Source: Eopsaltria australis
Taxonomy: Eukaryota > Chordata > Aves > Passeriformes > Petroicidae
Length of the DNA stretch: 64,000 nucleotides
Direction of reading: 5' to 3'
Assembly: GCA_034509425.1 (NCBI GenBank)
Contig: JAVTVJ010000967.1
Location: 62,001 to 126,000 of the forward strand
Shown: piece after piece, positions 51,345-63,119 of the stretch
Position numbering within the stretch: position 1 is the first letter of the stretch
Layout: each line of letters begins with the position of its first letter
Program-made: the position numbers and the translations under genes
Notes under the pieces: model-generated
Told to the model about the DNA's origin: nothing
The model's database searches: none
Seen by the model: only the letters and a program-made list of their open reading frames with translations

Positions 51345-53603
51345 TGTAGTGGTTCCAGTTTGCCTATTCAAGGATCTGGCTAAATGCCAGCACACTTACC
51401 ACAATTTACCTGTTTGCTGTGAGATGAGGATTAGGAGTAGGCAAAGCGGCTCAAACTTTATAGAGTATAAAGAAAGTTTATTAATATACCAAAAACAGAG
51501 AAAAAAACAAGAAAAAGCCAGAACAAGCTCCTCAGACCACCCCTCCTTCCCCCACCTCTCCATTTCTTTCTCCCTGACAACATACAAAAGACAGCACTTG
51601 GACCTCCAGTCAGTTTACCATCTCAGAAATAGCTCTTGTTCCAGTTCACTTACGGAGAGAAGTCTCTTTTGCTTATACCATGGATTCTCTGTAAGAAAAT
51701 ACAGTTTTTTATGGGTCTTTGGCCTCACCATCAGCCGCCACCCGGAAGAAAGATCTGCTGGCAGTGGATTCCCCCCCCTCCACACCAGTAGCCTTCCCAC
51801 GGCCACTACGGTGAGTTATGAACAATCCACAGGGTACCTTTTTAAGGATGCACAGTTCAGTGGCAGCAACAAAGAAAATCCCTTCTTCTGAGCTTAGCAA
51901 CACAGGTTCTCCTGACAACTCAGGTTCTCTAGCATTCCCCCCAGGACCAGGGCACTGGGTCACAGCCTCTCCTCTCTCTTGGTTCAAGTTTCTCATCAGG
52001 CTGTGCTTATTTCAACACCTACTTGTCTTTACCCAGGTATTTCAGTTCACTGGCTGCAATTAGAACCTCACATCCCCCCTTTGGACTATGTCTTCATATA
52101 TTATAGGGAATTGATTAGCTCAGACCCAACCATGGTTCTCCAAAAGAGTTTTCAGCTTCCCTCTCAAAGCACTTCTCATGCACCTCCCTCTATGTGGGGG
52201 CCGTTGTGGCAGCCCCTAAGGCCACCCCTCGGAAAGACCGTGTGTGGGACCGGCCCAAGAAGATGTAGAGATTCCCCTGGGGCAGAACAAAAGATGGTTA
52301 GCCCCAAGAGAAGGTGTGATCTTTAGTGGGCTGTCTGCCCTCTCCCCATTTGTTTTCTGTTTTGTCAATCACCTGTCTATCACCCTCAGTTTCTAGAATG
52401 TTCAGCTCAGTTCAGTAGTTGGTTAGTTTTCTCCCTTGTCTTTCTCTCAGCCCCCTCCCCGACATACCCTCTGTTGGTCCCCTTCCCCTTGTCCCTCCCT
52501 TGTCCCTCCTCGGTGCCCCAATCTTATTGGTTGTTGTGTTCACAATAAAGTCTGATGCACAACTGAGCTCAGGGCTCTCAGCCACTGAGTTCTCCACCCT
52601 CAGAGGTCACGGAGCACGGATCCCCCGATACTTTGTTTCAGTGTCGTAATTTCCGCCTCGGGAGCCCGTCTCGTTGCTACAGTTTCGGCAGCTGCAGTAG
52701 CCTTTGCCTGCCTGCTTCAGAAAGCTGCAACCCGCGGCTTGGGGTCCCAGGATCCTGGCGAGCGTGAACCTGACCCCAGTGACACTCCCTCGCCGCTTCT
52801 CGGGTTGCTGACTAACCCTGGCAGTCAGCTCTCGGAACACCCGAGGGACGCGGCACCTCTAGGCATTGGTTCTGCTTTCCTCACTGACTGTAAAGTCCCT
52901 ATGTTGCCTTTACGTAGATGTCCTCACTCGTTCCTCTCTCTGTGCAAGGAAGGATGGGTGTCTGCAAGTTTAGTCCAGGCATGGATAGAGTTAATCTCTC
53001 TTCCTGGCATGGTGATGATCACGTGCTCTCTGCCGGGCTGTTTGAAAAGGTCCAAGCTGGATGGCAGAAGCAGTCAGAGTCTCTGTGGCCTGACTCTGCA
53101 AAGCTGGCTCGGCCTGGTGGGGGCCATCTGGGTCAGGGGTGACAGAGCAGGGCCTGGCCCAAGCTGGATGGAGTCCGGCCCGGCCCCTCCCCGGCCCGGA
53201 GCAGGGGCCTGGCCCTGTCTCGTGTAGCTGACATACCGGCTGAACTGTATCTGCTGAAAATTCCATCGGGTTCCTCCCCCTGCCCGGCTGCAGTGGCACG
53301 GCCGCCCTAAACCTTCCTTCCCCCCTCCCTCCTTTGGAAGGAGTGGGGGGGCCTTACCTGGGAGAGAAGCAGGAGATGCTCCTCTCTACACAGCAGCAGG
53401 CCAAAAGAGGAAGAGGCTCAGAGGGTCTTTGCTTATATATGGTTCTTTCCTCGAAGGCAGATCAACTTTTTAATTGGTTCACCTACACATCAATCCTTAA
53501 AACTACCTAGCTACTGGTTCTGTCTCCCAGGAAGGAAGTTATATCCCTTGCTGCAGCATAGGTCACTTCCTAGATTTTGACCCCTCCTGACTAACCCAGG
53601 ACA
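51345..53603 (-). repeat. X4: long LTR-like element, target duplication AGTGG
   Basis: On the minus strand it begins TGTCCTGGGTTAGTCAGG and ends GGAACCACTACA. AGTGG flanks it at 51340-51344 and 53604-53608. It is inserted in the RNase H of ERVL copy C and holds a nested LTR (52193-52855). The TATA, donor (CCAG|GTAAGG), acceptor (TTTTCTTACAG) and AATAAA positions match X1 and X3. Confidence 0.95.
52193..52855 (+). repeat. Solo LTR (663 bp) nested in X4, target duplication CCTCTA
   Basis: It begins TGTGGGGGCCGTTGTGGC and ends GAGGGACGCGGCA. CCTCTA flanks it at 52187-52192 and 52856-52861. AATAAA is near 52545. It is very similar to the LTR inside X3. Confidence 0.97.
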
Positions 53604-53608
53604 AGTGG

Positions 53609-54490
53609 CCAGTACTCTATCTCTATACAGACTCATGGATGGTGGCAAATACCCTGTGGGAGTGGTTACAGCAATGGAAACAGATCAACTGCTCATGTGG
53701 AAGTAAACCCATCTGGGCTGCTGTATTGTGTTAACACATTGCTGCCCGGGTAGAAAAACTTGCTGTAAAGGCACATCATGTAGATGCTCACATGCCCAAG
53801 AACCATGTCCCTGAAGAACATCAAAACAACAAGCAGTTAGACCAGGCTAACAGAATTGGAGTGGCTCAGGTGGACCTGGACTGGGAAAGCAAGGGTGATC
53901 CATTCATAGCTTGGAGGGCCCATGACACATCAGGACATCTAGGGAGAGATGCAACGTACAGATGGGCTTGTGATCGAGGGGTGGAGCTGACTATTGAGAC
54001 CATCACACAGGTCACCCATGAATGCAAAATGCACTGCAATGAAGCAAGCCACAGGACTAAAGTGTCCCTGGAATAGTGGGCGATGGCTGGGATATTGATA
54101 TGGTGAGACCTGGTATAGTGACTATATTGCCACAAATTTGTCAAGGCAAGTGCTGCATGGAAGCAACTTACTGGGTAGCTAGAAACATACCCTGTAAACC
54201 CTGTCACCACTTGAAACACCATCCTGGGCCATGAAAAGCCAGTTCTGTGGCAACAGCACGCCCCAGAAAGAGTCGAGTCAGACAATAGGACTCATTTCTG
54301 AAACAACTTCATAGATTCCTGGGCTAAGAGCGTATCACATCCCCTATGACCCACAAACCTCCGGAAAGATGTTGAGGGCACTGGGAAACAGAAACACTGG
54401 AATATAAAATTAGCAGAAGCCATTTGGCTGGTTGACACCAGAGGGTCTCATAACTGACCTGGTACTGCCCAAACACAGCTTCATTAAGAT
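53609..54490 (+). pseudogene. pol: ERVL copy C: end of RNase H and integrase
   Basis: Directly after X4 and its duplication the frame continues VLYLYTDSWMVANTLWEWLQ, the third RNase H block. The integrase N-terminus (EEHQNNKQLDQANRIG, then HDTSGHLGRDATYRWACDRG) follows at 53792-54076 with the zinc-binding His residues. One of the two expected zinc Cys pairs reads CKMHC instead of CXXC. The core and C-terminus beyond about 54080 are in shifted frames. No 3' LTR of this copy was found. Confidence 0.85.
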
Positions 54491-55745
54491 TTAAAGAATA
54501 ACATAAGTTGGAAGACAATCAGTACTTGAGGGGCTCTACTTTGTTACAGAAGGAGAGAAAAGCTACAAGAAGGTGCGGTTTCCTGAAGTACACACACTAC
54601 ACTAAAGTTAATGTTACAAGGGGCTCATAACCAGTAAGGCTACATTCCCATAGTCAGCTACTGCAAGGAAACAGCTATACCCACAACACAGTACCACTTT
54701 CTCCAGCATACCCTTCCCTCTGCGATTAAGATAATGCTTTCTGCTCTGTTCCAACTTTCCAAGTTGTACTAAAGAAATGTCAGATATAGAAAATTCAGGA
54801 TATAGCCCCAGGTCTATAAATGAACAGACAAGGACAATCTGGGCACGTTCAAAGGAAATTAATACAATAGACCCTTTAAATCCTTACTGAACACAGTATT
54901 ACTTATAAAAAGCAGTTCTTCGCAGTAGTAAGCTCCTACATCACCAGAAATCATGAAAGCATTACTGAAATGAGTCACAGATAATCCCTCAGACAAATTA
55001 AGTAGTCAACCTAAAAAAATGGCAATTTTCATCAAAATAAGTACTGCAATTTGTCTCTGAAATGAAGCTTCAGGAAATGGGTGAACAGCAAGTCCCTCGA
55101 TAATCTTGATAGGACATTCAATCCAACAACAGTTTATATAGCAGATTGAGAAAAGCTTTGCTCAAAGACAACTCCCCTAAATGATGGCGGCTAGGCAATG
55201 CATTAAACTAAAAGATATGCATTTGGTAAACAATCTTAAATAATATTTTTAAGAACATTCATCATCAGTACATAATTTACATTTATGAAGTCGATAGGCA
55301 AATAACTAAAAAATAACAAATAACAAAAAGCTGTATTTCATATATGTCATTAATGACTCTCTAAAAGGATATTAGAATATGTACTAAAGCAAGAATAACT
55401 TGCTTTAGAGCAGGAATAACAGATTTTTTCATTCCACTAGCTCTTCTAACTCGAGTAATTTTTAAAACAGTCAGGTTCCCTTAGTACAATTCACTTCTAT
55501 TTTTCTTCCTGTTTAGCATACTTCTGAAACCTAGGGCCTCATTAGCATATTTTGATTGATGCACCACCAATAAACAGCTATATTTGGTGCATCTGTCATC
55601 ACTCTTTCAGTATACTGCGCATCTACAAGTACAAGAAAAAGATTACATCTTCCAAACACATAGAAATTCCCAGCCCTTACAAAGCATGGAATGATTTTGT
55701 TATTTAGTTGCACATAGAAAGGCTGACTCCTGATTAGGGAGGATC
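54491..55745. other. Unassigned AT-rich DNA
   Basis: No recognisable repeat or exon. A minus-strand frame at 55531-55713 has splice-like TTTTTCTTGTACTTGTAG upstream, but no family match is evident to me. Confidence 0.55.
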
Positions 55746-57829
55746 CGCCTCACAGAGAGCAGCAGATAGTGACATGGTAGTTGTTGCAGCAGTTGTTAGC
55801 ACGACTGTGGTACAGAGGGGACAGACACTTATGCTGAGGACTGTGTGAGGCTGCTTGGAGATTGTGCAGCGATGGTCTCAACATGAAGCAGGGCACACTC
55901 CCCAGCACTGGCTGGTGATAATGCCCTTGGGCACACTGGAGACCCCAATCCAAACAGTTGGGGCAGGGTGGGAGGATGGCACTTCCCAGGTCTCGGGCTG
56001 CAGAGAGTATCTGAGGCCTCTCTGTGGGACTGCGGGCAGTGGTGGCATCTCCTGTGAGAGATGTGCTCTGGTCAAGGTGTTGAGTCACCAGGGTGAAGGA
56101 GATGCAGGAAGAAGTGAGCAGGCTGCAAATCATCAGGGAGGACTATGAGGAGAGTGACAGGGTCTTTGCAGAAACTCTGCAGAGACAATGGCCTGAGCCA
56201 CACACAACAAGGAAGGAAGGACAGCTAAAGACCATGGTCAAACAGGGAGCTGAGGGTGGCTGTCAAGATGGAGAAGGCTGGAAACTTGTGACTTTTGGCA
56301 AATGGAAGAAAGGCTCCTGCTCTACCTGCAAACCTGCAACTGCCCTGGATATAGTGTCCTGGGCACCGATGAGGACAAACAAGACCCTTTAGGGTATGCA
56401 TCAGAGCCAACCGAACCCAAACCTTGTATGTGCACAACGGGAAAAAGGAAAGTGAAAGTGATTAGAGACCCCCTCCCGTGATGGACAGGAGACACCTGTC
56501 GCACAGTTGGACATGAAGAAATCAGGCACTCAGGTCAGGTCCACCAAGGCTGGGCAGGAGAGCAGAAGAGCGCCCAGCCCTCTTTATTCTTACATTTTTA
56601 TATCTTGTCACAGACAGCTATGGATTGGACAATGAGGTTACCACCTCTCCAACTCCATAGGTAAGGAACACAGTCCATCAACCTTCCCCGCCCTTGGGAA
56701 AGGAATGATAAACAATACTAAAGGTACAAAACAAACCTTGGCCAGTTAGCAAAACATTGACTATGTTTACATAAAATCTATGAGAACCTTTTCTACTAAG
56801 TATCAACACAGCACGCTAAAAATTCAGGGCGACAGACACCTATCTGCTGACCCAAGCTGATGTCTCTGGAGTTTTTTTTGCTTGCCAGGGGCCAGGATCC
56901 GTGATGTTGCAGAGGGACTGCCAAGGCTTGTCTGACTCTCAAACTATTACCCCTTCCTGCACTTCCACGTGGGCACCAATGTTACTGCCAGGGGTAACCT
57001 GGAGTATTTCACAAACGACTACAGAACTCTGGGGGTGAGCGCCATGGGCATGGGGACCCAGGTGATATTCTCAATACTGCCAGTGAGGAGGAAAGGCTCA
57101 GGTAGATGTGGACTCATCTAGTGGGTCAAGACCTGGCTGTGTGTCTGGTGTCACAGGCAGGGCTTTGGCCCCTATGGCCATGGGACTCTTTTTGAGCAGC
57201 GAGGGCTACTGAGCAAGGGTGGGATACATCTGACAAAGTGGGACAAGAGTTTTTGCAAACAGGCTTGCTGAGTGAGGTGGGCTTAAAAGTAGGTATGCCA
57301 GGGGAGGGTTACTGTAACCTGAAGAGAAATGAAGGCACAAGGAGCACAACAAACATATCTGGGGGACAGCATGACAGGAGTGGCTCTCACATTTGCCCCT
57401 GACTTGGGGCCCATCTCAAAAGCCTGAACAGAAACGCATATAGCATAGGGAACAAGCAGGAGGAATTAGAAGTCTGTACACAGTTGCAGAGCTATCACCT
57501 CATTTGGATTATGGAGGCATGGTGAGATAGTTTTCCTGATTGGAGTGCTCCAATGGAGTGATGAAGGTTCTTCAGGAAAGGTAGAGTAGACAGATGAGGA
57601 GGAGGGGTCAAGCTCTACACATAGGGGTGGCTTGAATGCATGGAACTTTACCTTAGGACAGGTGACAAAGCAGCTGAAAGCTTGTGAGAAAGGATTAGAA
57701 GATAGACCATCACAGGTGATGCTGTACTAGGTGTCTGCTACAGACCTCCTGATCCAGAAGAAGAGGTAGATGAAGTCTTCTTTAGGCAGCTGGAGAAAGC
57801 TTCACAGTCACATGTCCTCGTACTCATTT
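55746..57829 (+). mobile_element. CR1 LINE: ORF1 and start of ORF2
   Basis: ORF1 appears at about 55850-56430: a CXXC-type zinc motif (CERCALVK), a Leu/Glu-rich coiled region (MQEEVSRLQIIRED) and a basic tail (GKWKKG). A solo LTR interrupts it at 56497-56834. From about 56890 to 57250 an SGNH-esterase-like domain is visible (FHVGTNVTARGNLEYF, then GIHLTKWDK). ORF2 endonuclease starts near 57415 (NAYSIGNKQEELE, then LGVCYRPPDPEEEVDE) and runs to 57829, where another insertion begins. Frameshifts and stops are present. Confidence 0.9.
56497..56834 (-). repeat. Solo LTR (338 bp), target duplication GACACC
   Basis: Termini are TGTCGC and GCGACA. GACACC flanks it at 56491-56496 and 56835-56840. 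On the minus strand a TATA box (GATATAAAA) is near 56602 and AATAAA near 56583. It lies inside CR1 ORF1. Confidence 0.95.
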
Positions 57830-58375
57830 AAGCACCTCCAGTATCTGCTGGAAGTGATGCCATTTGGTTTCTGCCTTTTTTCTATGTTCTCTGTACTCTT
57901 TGCACATATATTTGGAGCTCTGTAGCCTATTGTATTAATAGATAGTTTTCCCCGTACTTTTCCAGGGCCTTTCCCTAAGCAGAAAGACAAAACAAATTCC
58001 AGAGCTCCAAGCCCCAGGGGGGTACAAGGCCCTGTCCTATCTTGGTTCTTCCTGGGAACCAAGGCCGAGAATAACTCTGAGGTGCATTTTCATAAACAAA
58101 GTAGAGCCGGTGCTGAGAGGGGGGCTCCAGAGAAGGGGCTGGATTTGGGAGGGGGAATTGAATAACCACTTGTCCTCCTAATTGGTGCTTTTAATCAATT
58201 AAGCTAATTTCCTAAAAGCTATAAATATGTCCTCACCCCTGGAGGGGGTGGGCTTTTATGGACACCTTTCCATAACTGCTCCTGAAGATCTTCAAAATAA
58301 AGATCCCCTTTTATATTACCTCCTTGCTAAAATGATCTCGAGTTTCTTTTCCAGGTTGGGGGAAAAGGCAACAGA
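57830..58375 (+). repeat. LTR-like insertion in CR1 ORF2, ends not resolved
   Basis: The CR1 endonuclease is interrupted after GTCCTCGTACTCATT and resumes near GGAAAAGGCAACAG with about 30 bases of CR1 lost. The insert has a TATA box (GCTATAAATATG at 58218) and AATAAA near 58297, like an LTR promoter and terminator. I found no clean TG...CA ends or target duplication. Confidence 0.55.
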
Positions 58376-59660
58376 AGGACAATACAGCAGGGGGCAAACA
58401 ATCCAGGAGACTTCTGGAGTGTATAGAAGACTATTTCTTGATGCAAGTGATCAGTGAACTGACTAGTGAAAATGTACTGTTGGACCTGCTACTCACAAAA
58501 AAAGGAAGGACAACATTTTATGATCTTATGAAGAACTGGTTGATGGTGTGAAGGTCAAGGGCAGCCTTGGCTGCAGTGACCGTGAAACTGTGGAGTTTAA
58601 GATCCTGAGAGGCGTGATCAAGATAAACAGCAGAATTACAGCCCTGGACTTCAGAAGAGCAGGGTTTGGCCTATTCAGAGACCAGGTTGGCAGGATCCCA
58701 CGGGAAATTGCCCTGGAGGGTAAGGGTGCCCAGGAGAGCAGGTTGATCTTCAAGGACAAACTCCTCAGAGCACAACAACGGTCCATTTGCAATGTACAGG
58801 AAGTCAAACAAGTGTGGCAGAAATCCGGCATGGATGAACAGGAAACTCTTGACTGCGCTCAGACACAAAAAAAGAGGAAGTACTCAGGAGGTAGAAGCAA
58901 GGGCATGCTACTTGGGAGGAATATAAAGACACTGCATGCACAAGTAGAAATGCAGTCAGGAAAGCCAAAGCTCAGCTGGAGTTGAACCTAGCAAGGGAAG
59001 TGAAGGGCAACAAGAAAGGTTTTTCTAAGTACATCAGTAGCAAAATGAAGACTAAGGAGAGCATGAGCTCATTGTTCAGTGGGGCAGGGGACCTTGCAAC
59101 AAGCAATAGGGAAAAGGCTGAGGTACTTGATGCCTTTTATTGCCTCAGTTTTCACTGGTAAGGTCTTCCCTCAGGCCTCCCAGGTCCCTAAGCATCCTAG
59201 CAGAGTCTGGGGGAGTGAAGCAGTAGCCACAGTAGAGGAAGAAAGAGTTAGGAACCACTTAACCCACTTGGACATACACAGGCTCATGGGATCAGATGGC
59301 ATTCATGGGCTCAGAGTTGTGATCGGTGGTGCAAAGTCCAGCTGGGGCCCAGTAACTAGTGGGGTCCCTCAGGGATCAGTATTAGAACCAATACTGTTTA
59401 ATGTCTTCATTAACAACCTGGATGAGGGGACAAAGTATACTCTTGGGAAATCTGCAGATGATACCAAAATTGGCGGGGGAGCAGTCAACATGCTGGAGGG
59501 CAGGGCTGACTTTCAGAGGGATCTGGACAGTCTGAAGAAACGTGCTGACAGGAACCTCATGAAGTTCAACAAAAACAAATGCCAAATCCTGCACCTGGGC
59601 TGGACTAACCCTGTGCAACAGTACAGGCTGGAGGCTGACTGCATAGGAAGCAGCTCTGCT
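58376..59660 (+). mobile_element. CR1 LINE: rest of ORF2 (endonuclease end, linker, reverse transcriptase)
   Basis: The copy continues in broken frames: RRLLECIEDYFLMQVISELT (endonuclease end), then DFRRAGFGLFRDQVGRIP and IFKDKLLRAQQRSI (linker), then [20 protein letters not shown] and the catalytic region reading [10 protein letters not shown] (about 59455-59485), in which Ser replaces the usual aromatic or Ala context before ADD. It stops at about 59660, where a second CR1 lies in the opposite orientation. Confidence 0.9.
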
Positions 59661-59664
59661 TCAC

Positions 59665-60764
59665 TGAGGTGAGTTTTACCAGTCTTTATCTCATTGAATT
59701 CTCCTTCTTGAGGATAGGTGTGATGTTTGCCTCTTTCCAGTCATCAGGAACCCTCAGGGTCATCTCATCTGGTTCCATGGACTTGTGTATGTCCAGTTGG
59801 CTGAAACGCTCCCTAACTCAGTCTTCCTCTACAGTGAATAATACTTCCTTGCTCCAGAGTCTGCCACTAGGTTCAGGAATCTGGGAGAACTGAGGGCCAA
59901 CCTTACCTGTAAAAAACTGAGGCAAGGACGGCACCGAGTTCCTTAGTCTTTTCTATGTCCTTAGCTATTAGATTCCATACTCCAGTGAGCAGTGGGCACA
60001 TGTTTTCCTTAGCCTTTCTTTTGCTGATGCTGTACTTGTAATAGCCCTTCTTGTTGCCATTCACATTTCTTGCTAGTTTCAACTCCAGCGAAGCTTTAGC
60101 TAAACTAAATCCTTGCATACATCTCCATATTCCTCCTGGGGAGCCATTCCCTGCTCCCACCTTCTGCGTACTTCCTTTTTGTCTTTGAGCTCAGTCAGGA
60201 ATCCCCTGTTCATCTATGCTGTCCTTCTGCCACGCTTGCTCAACTTCCTGCATGTCTGAGTGGATTATTCTTGTGCTTTGAGGAAGTTGTCTTTTTGAGG
60301 ATCAACCAGCCCTCCTGAGCTCTTTGCCCTTTGGGACAGTCTGTCGTAGTATCCTGCCAAGCAAGTCCTTTAACAAGCCGAAATCTGCTCTCCTGAAGTC
60401 CAGAGTTGTAATTTTGTGATGTGTCTTGCTCACTTCTTTCAGGATCTTCAACTTCATCCTCATCATGGCTGTTGCCATGGGTGCCATTGACTTTTATGTC
60501 CCCAACCTGTTCTTTGTTTGTGGGTGACAGGTCCAAAATTTTTTCCCTAGTTGGCTCATTATCTCCATCAAGAGTCTGTATTCAACACACTCCGAAAACT
60601 TCCACAATTGTTTTTTGTCCTTTCATGTTGCCTCTCCATCAGATACTGGTGTGGTCAAAGTCCCTTGTGAATACCAGGGCTTGTGATCATGTGGACTTTT
60701 TCCAGTAGTGTAAAGAAGGCTTCCTCTACTTCCTCTTGATCAGGTGGTCTACAGCAGACATCTC
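59665..60764 (-). mobile_element. CR1 LINE fragment, opposite orientation
   Basis: The minus strand reads CR1 ORF2: the endonuclease part (VCCRPPDQEEVEEAFFTLLE at the high end), the linker (LELKLARNVNGNKKGYYKY), and the start of reverse transcriptase (WKEANITPILKKE). It converges on the plus-strand CR1 at about 59660. The solo LTR at 60770-61356 splits it; the phrase VMPG just across the LTR continues it. Confidence 0.85.
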
Positions 60765-60769
60765 CCCAG

Positions 60770-61356
60770 TGTCGTGGTTTAACCCTGGCTAGCAACTAGG
60801 CACCACAGAGCTGTTTGCTTGCTCCCCACCCAGTGGGATGGGAGGAGAATCAGAAGGGTAAAAGTGGGTTGAGATAAAGACAATTTAAGAGGGAAAGCAA
60901 AAACTGTGTGCGCAAGCAACAAGCAAAATAAGGAATTCACTCGCTACTTCACGTGGGCAGGCAGGTGTTCAGCCATTTCCAGGAAAGAAGGGCACCATCA
61001 CGCGTAACAGTTACTTGGGAAGATATATACCCCATAACTCCAAATGTCCCCCAGTTCCTCCTTCTTCCCCCAGCTTTTATTGCTGAGCATGACATCATAT
61101 GGTCTGGAATATCTCTTTGGTCAGTTGGGGTCAGCTGTCCCAGCTGTGTCCCCTCCCAACTTCTTGTCTGCTCCCAGCCTACTCGCCAGTGGGGCAGCAT
61201 GAGAAGTGGAAAAGGCCTTGATGCTGTGTAAGCCCTGCTCAGCAATAACTAAAACACCCCTGTGTTATCAACACTGTTTTCAGCACAAATCCAAAACATA
61301 GCCTCATACAGGCTACTATGAAGAAATTTAACTCTATCCCAGTCCAAACTAGTACA
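60770..61356 (-). repeat. Solo ERVL-type LTR (587 bp), target duplication CCCAG
   Basis: On the minus strand it begins TGTACTAGTTTGGACTGG and ends GGTTAAACCACGACA. CCCAG flanks it at 60765-60769 and 61357-61361. It has the U5 layout of the LTRs at 6924, 9014 and 62099. Confidence 0.95.
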
Positions 61357-61361
61357 CCCAG

Positions 61362-62098
61362 GCATCACCTGTGTTGGTCTGTTCTCTGACTTGTACTCAC
61401 ATTCTCTTGACTGGCTCCGCCCCTGCTCCAAGGCAAAGCTGTGTGTGTTTGAGCTACTCCTTTGCACAGAGCACAACCTCTCCCTGCCTATTGTCCAGCC
61501 TGTCCTTTTTGAAGAGCTTCATCCATCTATGGCTGCATTTCATTTATGTGACCTATTCCCCATGAGAACAGAGCCCTGCTAGCATGCCCAGAATATTGAC
61601 TTCCCTTGGTTTTGTCATGTGTGTCCTCCCTCCATGCTGCATACTTTTATGTGTAGGCACTTGAGATGGGCTCCCACTTGTGCTGCTTTCACAGGGAAAG
61701 TGAGGGCCTACCTGTCCCCTGGGTGCTTTCTCCATGCCTCTGTTCCTTTATTTCTCTTCAGACTTTGGTCATCATGACCTGTCAGACCTAGTTCAAAGTC
61801 TTTCTCCCCCAGTTGGAAAAGATGCCCCACTTTGTCAAGGTGTCTCTTGTTCTTTCTCAGCAGTCCTCATCAATCAATTAGGATCCCATGGACACTAGCT
61901 GTGCAGCCAGGTGTTGACCTATAGGATGCATCTGCTCCTACCAGAGCCTTTTCCCTTCACCTGCAGTATTGAGAACACCTGGGCTCCCATGTACTTCACC
62001 CTTGTTCCCATACCTCTGTTGTCACTTGTGATTTGGTCTAGGTCAGTCTCTTTTTTGCAGTGTTAGCAGCATCCACACAAATGAGCAGTACGGGGTAC
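61362..62098. other. Unassigned DNA, possibly CR1-derived
   Basis: The first about 40 bases continue the minus-strand CR1. The rest contains phrases such as GACCTGTCAGACCTAGTTCA that look like degraded minus-strand CR1, but no coding motif is clear. Confidence 0.4.
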
Positions 62099-62670
62099 TG
62101 GGTCTGACTGGGGTAAAGCTCACAGCCCTTACAGTGCTGTGCTTTCTATTGGTAGCTGGTGTTGATAACAGAGCAGTGTTTTGGCTACTGCCAAGCAGTG
62201 CTGTCCCTCTGACATTCCTTCCCCCACTGAAGGGGATGGGGATGGGCAAGATCCTGGGAGGGGACACCAGCAGGCCAGCTGACCCCAATCAGCCAAAGGG
62301 ATATTCCATACCATATGATGTCAGCTTAGATATATAAGGGAAGGAAGAGGGGGGGGCAGGGGGGGAGGGGTGGTGGTATTTGTGAGTCTTCAACGTTTGC
62401 CTTCCGGAGGAACCGTTATGCATGCTGAAGCCCTGCTTCCCAGAAAGTGTCCGGACATCGCTGCTGTTGGGAAGTAGAGACTGATTGTTTTTTCTCTTTA
62501 GCTCTTGCGCACGCAGATCTCCGCTTGTTTCTTCTTACTGATGTAATAAACTGCCTTATCTCACCCTGCTAGTCTTTCTCCATATTATTCTCTCCCCTGT
62601 CCCAGTGGGAAAGGGAGTGATAGAGCGACTGAGTGGGCACCTGGCACCCAGCCAGGGTCAACCCACGACA
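62099..62670 (+). repeat. ERVL-type LTR
   Basis: It ends GGGTCAACCCACGACA at 62670. A TATATAAGG box is near 62330 and AATAAA near 62546. The 5' end (TGGGTCTGACTGGGG at 62099) is placed by alignment to the LTR at 6924; no target duplication was confirmed. Confidence 0.75.
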
Positions 62671-63076
62671 AGGTCAAAGGACTGGACAAGCCTTGGCAGC
62701 CTCTCTGTAGTATCCTGTATCTGGGCCTCCAGCAAGCAACAAGCATCCTGTGATAGATTCTTTCCTACAAGAAGACAGAACCAGGCTCTTCATAGTGGTG
62801 CATGATGGGAGGATGAGAGGCAATGGGCATAAGCTGAAATAAGAGAGGCTCTGACTGAATATGAGGAGAAACCTTTTTCACAATGAAGTCAACCAAGCAG
62901 TAGAGCAGGCTGCCCAGAGGGCTTATGCAATCTCTGGTTTTGGATGTTTTCAAGATCTGACTGGATAAAGCCCTGAGGAACCTGGCCTGAATGCAGCCTT
63001 GACCCTGCTTTGAGCAGGATGTTGGACTAGGACCCTTCTGAGGTCCCTTCCAACCTGCATTATTCTATGATCCTAT
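62671..63076 (+). mobile_element. CR1 LINE 3' end
   Basis: From about 62765 the plus strand is the conserved CR1 3' region (AGGAGAAACCTTTTTCACAA, CAGGCTGCCCAGAGGGCTTA, then TCCCTTCCAACCTGCATTAT) and ends in the ATTCTATGATCCTATG tail at 63076. 62671-62760 is weaker but probably part of it. Confidence 0.85.
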
Positions 63077-63119
63077 GTCTGGTCAGCAGATGGGTCCCCT
63101 GCAGAAGGGAGACTCCAAC

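Noticed and set aside
55531..55713. Minus-strand 60-residue frame with a pyrimidine tract upstream, considered as a host exon
   Set aside because: No family recognised and no donor site; kept only as a remark in the unassigned segment.
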